The notes beneath the pieces were generated by a model that had not been told where the DNA came from, made no database searches, and was given only the letters and a program-made list of their open reading frames with translations. Of a stretch of DNA of 43,527 bases, positions 42,792 to 43,527 are shown in pieces. This stretch comes from an uncultured Roseiflexaceae bacterium (GTDB lineage Bacteria > Chloroflexota > Chloroflexia > Chloroflexales > Roseiflexaceae), in assembly GCA_903889425.1 (NCBI GenBank), contig CAISXI010000489.1, positions 1 to 43,527 on the forward strand. The letters run 5' to 3'. A program made the translations under genes and the position numbers. How positions within the stretch are numbered: the first letter of the stretch is position 1; every line of letters begins with the position of its first letter.

Positions 42792-43527
42792 TTATTGTGT
42801 GACGTTACTTCGTTTACGTAGTAACTCGTTGATATAACCCAGCAACACAAATGTCAAAATCACTAAGCCAGTTCCAATGAAGGCAGACAAAATATAGCCG
42901 AATTGTTCGTTGGATACGAAAGGCAATACGTAATCTGGTAAGGGTGCTTGCCACAAACTTGCAAAACGTTCGAGACCAGCTGGTACCGCAGTAAGCGGCG
43001 CAACAGATGGTTCGGTCGTGCCATTGATGAAATCTTCGACGCCCCATTCACCCCACGCAGTGCCGGCTGCGAGTAAACCGAGCGGTGAGAGGATCATTAA
43101 TGTCGCAATGATTACCCACAAGCGCCGGCTACCGTTCCAGCCACCAGAAGCGACCGTGGTTGCTACAGGTCCTGTGGATGCTAACAACGTCACATCACTG
43201 CGTTGTAAATAGGCCACCACACCGGCAGTGACAACTAATTCGGCGAGGCCGGCGATGGTCAAATGCCCAATCATCATGGCGGGAATGGCAATATCAAGGC
43301 CATACGGTGCATAGAGGGGTGTGCCGGCCGCATCGGTAAACCACAATGGCTGGACGCCGAATTCAACGGCGGTAATAAATGCCGCCACGTTGATTGCAAG
43401 ATATCCTGCCAATGCGGCCGCCACCACACGCCGTTTGTCGGTTAGTGCGCTTTTGCCGGCAACGCCTTGATAGACCCAATGGGAGACAAGTGAACCGACA
43501 ATTGCAATATTGAAACAATTGGCACCA
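42792..43527 (-). CDS. cbiM: ECF cobalt/nickel substrate component CbiM with C-terminal PDGLE/CbiN-like region; truncated at window edge
   Basis: The open frame continues past 43427 to the edge, translating ANCFNIAIVGSLVSHWVYQGVAGKSALTDKRRVVAAALAGYLAINVAAFITAVEFGVQP; C-terminal LGLLAAGTAWGEWGVEDF. Confidence 0.92.
   Translation of the reverse strand, partial: GANCFNIAIVGSLVSHWVYQGVAGKSALTDKRRVVAAALAGYLAINVAAFITAVEFGVQPLWFTDAAGTPLYAPYGLDIAIPAMMIGHLTIAGLAELVVTAGVVAYLQRSDVTLLASTGPVATTVASGGWNGSRRLWVIIATLMILSPLGLLAAGTAWGEWGVEDFINGTTEPSVAPLTAVPAGLERFASLWQAPLPDYVLPFVSNEQFGYILSAFIGTGLVILTFVLLGYINELLRKRSNVTQ

Noticed and set aside
1-43527. tRNA/rRNA genes, prophage, integrase or transposase
   Set aside because: No cloverleaf, rRNA core sequence, or recombinase/transposase motif was recognised by eye; a tRNAscan-SE/Infernal run would be needed to be certain.

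Overview
The window carries about 34 genes on a moderate-GC bacterial chromosome, and coding density is high. Gene content suggests Chloroflexota, but this is low-confidence inference with no taxonomic marker seen. From left to right: (1) the right edge of an ~84/85-bp tandem repeat array. (2) A minus-strand cell-wall/DNA-maintenance block: LysM-polysaccharide deacetylase, YcxB-like, LysM protein with an 18-bp in-frame repeat, MutS2, CvpA, and an isoaspartyl peptidase. (3) An APH-fold kinase, a split inverted-repeat element, and a heterodimeric-type ABC exporter pair. (4) thrS without a TGS domain, with a leader hairpin and terminator. (5) Two tandem YfhO-like polytopic membrane proteins, fhs, then GT2, methyltransferase, PglD/NeuD-like acyltransferase, GH43/32-like propeller, GtrA, and zinc-ribbon methyltransferase. 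I read (5) as a candidate CsbB/GtcA/YfhO-like extracytoplasmic glycosylation system. (6) A ctaA-ctaB fusion. (7) A MacAB-like cluster with two ATPases, one carrying a C-terminal AbrB-like domain. (8) A PP2C-fold pseudophosphatase fused through a TM helix to a propeller-like ectodomain, followed by zwf. (9) A patatin, a YbhN-like flippase, and an ECF cobalt/nickel transporter whose ATPase ends in a His-rich tail. No phage, transposase, CRISPR or rRNA/tRNA gene was recognised. The strongest candidates for undescribed biology are the ABC-AbrB fusion, the pseudophosphatase sensor, the glycan-decoration locus and the split inverted repeat at 7952-8098. Everything comes from reading the sequence and supplied ORFs; no database search was run.
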